Assembly: GCA_018873245.2 (NCBI GenBank)
Contig: JAEMBT020000006.1
Location: 2,173,855-2,237,854, forward strand
Reading direction: 5' to 3'
DNA from: Archegozetes longisetosus
Taxonomy: Eukaryota; Arthropoda; Arachnida; Sarcoptiformes; Trhypochthoniidae
DNA: 64,000 nt
The notes under the pieces were generated by a model, which saw only the letters and a program-made list of their open reading frames with translations, was not told the origin of the DNA and searched no databases. Below are positions 61,499 to 64,000 of the stretch, one piece after another. Position 1 is the stretch's first letter; each line of letters begins with the position of its first letter. Both the position numbers and the translations under genes were made by a program.

Positions 61499-63939
61499 AT
61501 GTCGTCAAAAAATTCGTTAAATGGCCTTAATTCGTGTAAATGTTGTCCGTATGGCTTTCATATCGATACAGACTTTGTTAATTATTGTGAAGCCTTATTA
61601 ACAGCACTTTATGGTTCAAAAAGGATATCACAAACACTACAATGTAGGACAAGAGACTCATTACGGCGTAGAATTAATTCAGCATTTTCTACATTAAATT
61701 CATCTCCAACTCAAAGCATAGCAGCTACCGATGCATTCCTGCAATATTGTGATTATAATTACAATAATATAACAGCTAATCGTCTAAAAAGTCAAAACAA
61801 TTTGAACAATAAAATGAAAAGTCAATCGTCAGCAGCTCAATCGCTAATCAACGATTCGTTAATCACTGAGAATGGTTTGGGAGAAGTTGTTGAGAAGTTT
61901 GAGGAGGCATGGCGAGAGTCACGCAACAGGTTATCAATTAATTCAATCAATGATGACATGGATAGACAGCTAATTGAATCTCCACCTGCATCGCCAGCTC
62001 CTTCTTCGTGCACTTCGTCTAATATATCACGAGTTGTTTTGTCACAAATTCGTGATCAGATGGCATTGAGCTTAACACGAGTTAAAGAATTGGAGGATCA
62101 GGTGAAACATATTCCTAACTTAAGGCAGAAAGTTATTGTTTTAAGAGAAGAGAAGAAAAGGCTGATTAAGAAATTAGAAGGAGATAGTGATGACTCTTCT
62201 ATTATCAATGATCCACAAAATATGTCTCGTGTCAGGGAACTAGAAAAAAGTGGTCTAATTACTCCTCCAATGATGAGAAGGAAGTTGTTGTTGAAATCAG
62301 AATCAGATTCGAGTGAAGACGAATTTGGAGATATTTGGATGCGTACAAGTCCACCTCCATCAAAGCTTATCTCATCTAAGAATATAAGACTCGAAGAGTT
62401 GACTGATAAAATCGACGCATTTAATCAAACTTCTCGAAAGTCATTGAATTTAGTTTCCGTATCAACAAATACGGATATGGTCTCAAAACGATCATCAACT
62501 GATTGTTCAACAAATACGGAATCAAAACACTCGAATGATTTGCAAGTTTTACAATCAATTACTATTGAGCCTGAAGTATCACCTATTGTTACAAAACGAG
62601 TTACGACACGATCGATAGGCATCTCGACAAGTCTGGCGCCAAGTCTTCCACGAAAGAGTGTCGCGATCGAGACTGAACTAAAAGCTAACGACACGATTAG
62701 TTTACGCGAACTGGAGGCCAGTAAACCAGCCCTAGTTTCATGGGGTACTGATCCTATTCGTATCGATTTGATTAACGCACAAATACAAGCATCGCCTAAG
62801 AATAATGATGTCAGTACTAGGACTGAAACTCAATCTGTTAGAGAAATTGGTGTAAATTGCAGTACAAAAGATTTTGGTATAAATAGCTGTTGGACTCAAA
62901 CCAATAGAATTACACAAAGCAACAAAATAGTACAAGTTTCGGAAAGTTGTCCGAAATGTGAACTGAAACAGACGGAGACTATTGGCGTCGGAGATAACAA
63001 TGTTTTTGGATCAGTATCTGTTGATAAGGCCACTGATACTGACAAAGAACGTCCAAATAGTTTGGATTTTCTGAGCGCATCGCCTGTTTCGAGAGCTAGT
63101 TCTTCGCAGAGCATAAGATTGTGTGACAAATGTAATGATGCGATCACTTCAGTGGCTAAGGAATTTATAGTCGGTCCCCATGAGAAGATTTCGAGTCCAT
63201 TGATGCAGAGCCGTATTCCTCGTCCTATTCACAGCACTGGATCTCTTGAGAGGCGAACGATCAAAGACAAGATTATCGAGGAAAGTCAGAACGAAATATT
63301 GGTCTATAAGAATCCGAGTTCACTGAGTGCGGGCTCAAGTCCTATTAAACGAAATTCTCCTCTTAGAATTAAAGATTTTTCTAAGAAGGACACAACACCT
63401 CAAGAGATCAAAGTTATTGACGATGTTTTCAAGATAACTGGAATTTCAGAATCTGATGAGTCAGACGAAGAAAGTAGTTCCTCAGATGAAGGTACTTATG
63501 AAGTCGAAACAGGAGCTGTCGCTAAACCAGTGGTCAGGAAGAGAGTTGAGCCTTCAAAAGAAATAAAGGCTGCGCTCAAAGTCTTAAATGATAATCTGAT
63601 TAAGCCCGAGAAGGCGAACAAATCCGCATTAGTAAGAATTGAGTTAATTTATCTCAATGTTTTCTAATTAATTTGATTATGTTTTTATAGCTAAAGAGTT
63701 TATCTATTATTGAAAAAGAGTGGTTCAAAGTGGCTGCTGACAAAAATTCAGATCCACATGCTGTTGAAGATTATATCGACTGTTTTGAAACTTATTCTAA
63801 GCATTTATTGAATCGTGTGGTAAATTTAGATGACTTGAGTGGAAACACTGCAATACATTACGCGATATCTCATTGCAATTTCGATATCGTTTCAGTACTT
63901 CTCGATTCTAAAGTTTGTGATGTAAACAAAACAAATAAG
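61499..63939 (+). CDS. KANK-family protein (KN motif and ankyrin repeats), 5' part
   Basis: Exons 61499-63631 and 63691-63939, joined in phase 0 (TTA-GTAAGA donor, TTTTTATAG acceptor); the gene continues past the window. Residues ~13-45 are the KN motif (CPYGFHIDTDFVNY), which binds talin in vertebrate KANKs. Residues ~180-230 form the conserved coiled coil (MALSLTRVKELEDQVK...LREEKKRLIKKLEG), which binds liprin-beta in vertebrates. A long Ser/Thr-rich linker follows, then an acidic Ser stretch (ESDESDEESSSSDEG, about 655-670). The second exon enters the ankyrin domain (SGNTAIHYAISHCNFDIVS). KANK proteins link focal adhesions to cortical microtubule complexes and regulate actin. The donor after 63939 (GTTTGA) shows that the repeats continue in later exons. 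The first exon is unusually long and carries almost the whole non-ankyrin part. Confidence 0.92.
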
Positions 63940-64000
63940 GTTTGATTTCTTTATGCTAATTTTCCACTTGGGAATCACTTCCCATTAGAATAAATCTTGA

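Noticed and set aside
62425..63147. Minus-strand open frames within the KANK coding exon
   Set aside because: Antisense shadows of a long, clearly conserved coding exon.
1..64000. CRISPR array, operon or prokaryotic defence system
   Set aside because: No regularly spaced repeats with unique spacers and no bacterial gene order; the spliced genes and tRNA features are those of an animal nuclear genome.

Overview
The window is AT-rich nuclear DNA from an animal, almost certainly an arthropod. Genes carry spliceosomal introns from tens of bases to more than 3 kb. The gene set is metazoan: a MyoD/nautilus factor, CSTF3, a KANK protein, an initiator tRNA-Met, an FLRFamide precursor and arthropod-style gustatory-receptor-like genes. 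The decayed chemoreceptor array and the type of DDE transposase relic suggest a chelicerate, possibly a mite. That placement is inference.

Layout. 1-5.4 kb: a small intronless protein that is only the SGS domain of SGT1 (minus), then coding-like remnants of an unrecognised Cys-containing gene. 6.9-13.2 kb: the four-exon nautilus/MyoD gene (plus), with a TC microsatellite upstream and a GA microsatellite in its large third intron. That intron also holds an antisense chemoreceptor-like fragment. 13.6-14.9 kb: three diverged tandem repeats about 480 bp apart. 15-21.9 kb: no gene seen. 21.9-27.4 kb: two paralogous secreted CUB-LDLa-trypsin proteases (minus); the downstream one has an in-frame stop in its CUB domain. 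27.6-29.5 kb: a nearly intact gustatory-receptor-like gene (minus) with one apparent frameshift. 30.0-38.8 kb: three decayed units of a second chemoreceptor subfamily (minus), interrupted by a DDE transposase relic that itself carries a foldback element. 40.6-42.5 kb: phospholipase B-like lysosomal protein (plus). 43.6 kb: initiator tRNA-Met. 46.6-47.6 kb: FLRFamide neuropeptide precursor with a probable GC-AG intron (plus). 47.9-56.9 kb: CSTF3, 12 coding exons (minus). 57.7-58.4 kb: intronless DNAJC9 (minus). 61.5 kb to the end: the 5' part of a KANK gene (plus), continuing beyond the window.

The genes do not form one pathway. Housekeeping genes (CSTF3, DNAJC9, tRNA, PLB-like) and developmental genes (nautilus, KANK) are interspersed with fast-evolving families (chemoreceptors, secreted proteases) that show duplication and decay. 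Exon joins below come from reading frame, splice-site dinucleotides, phase and protein-family conservation; no transcript evidence was available.
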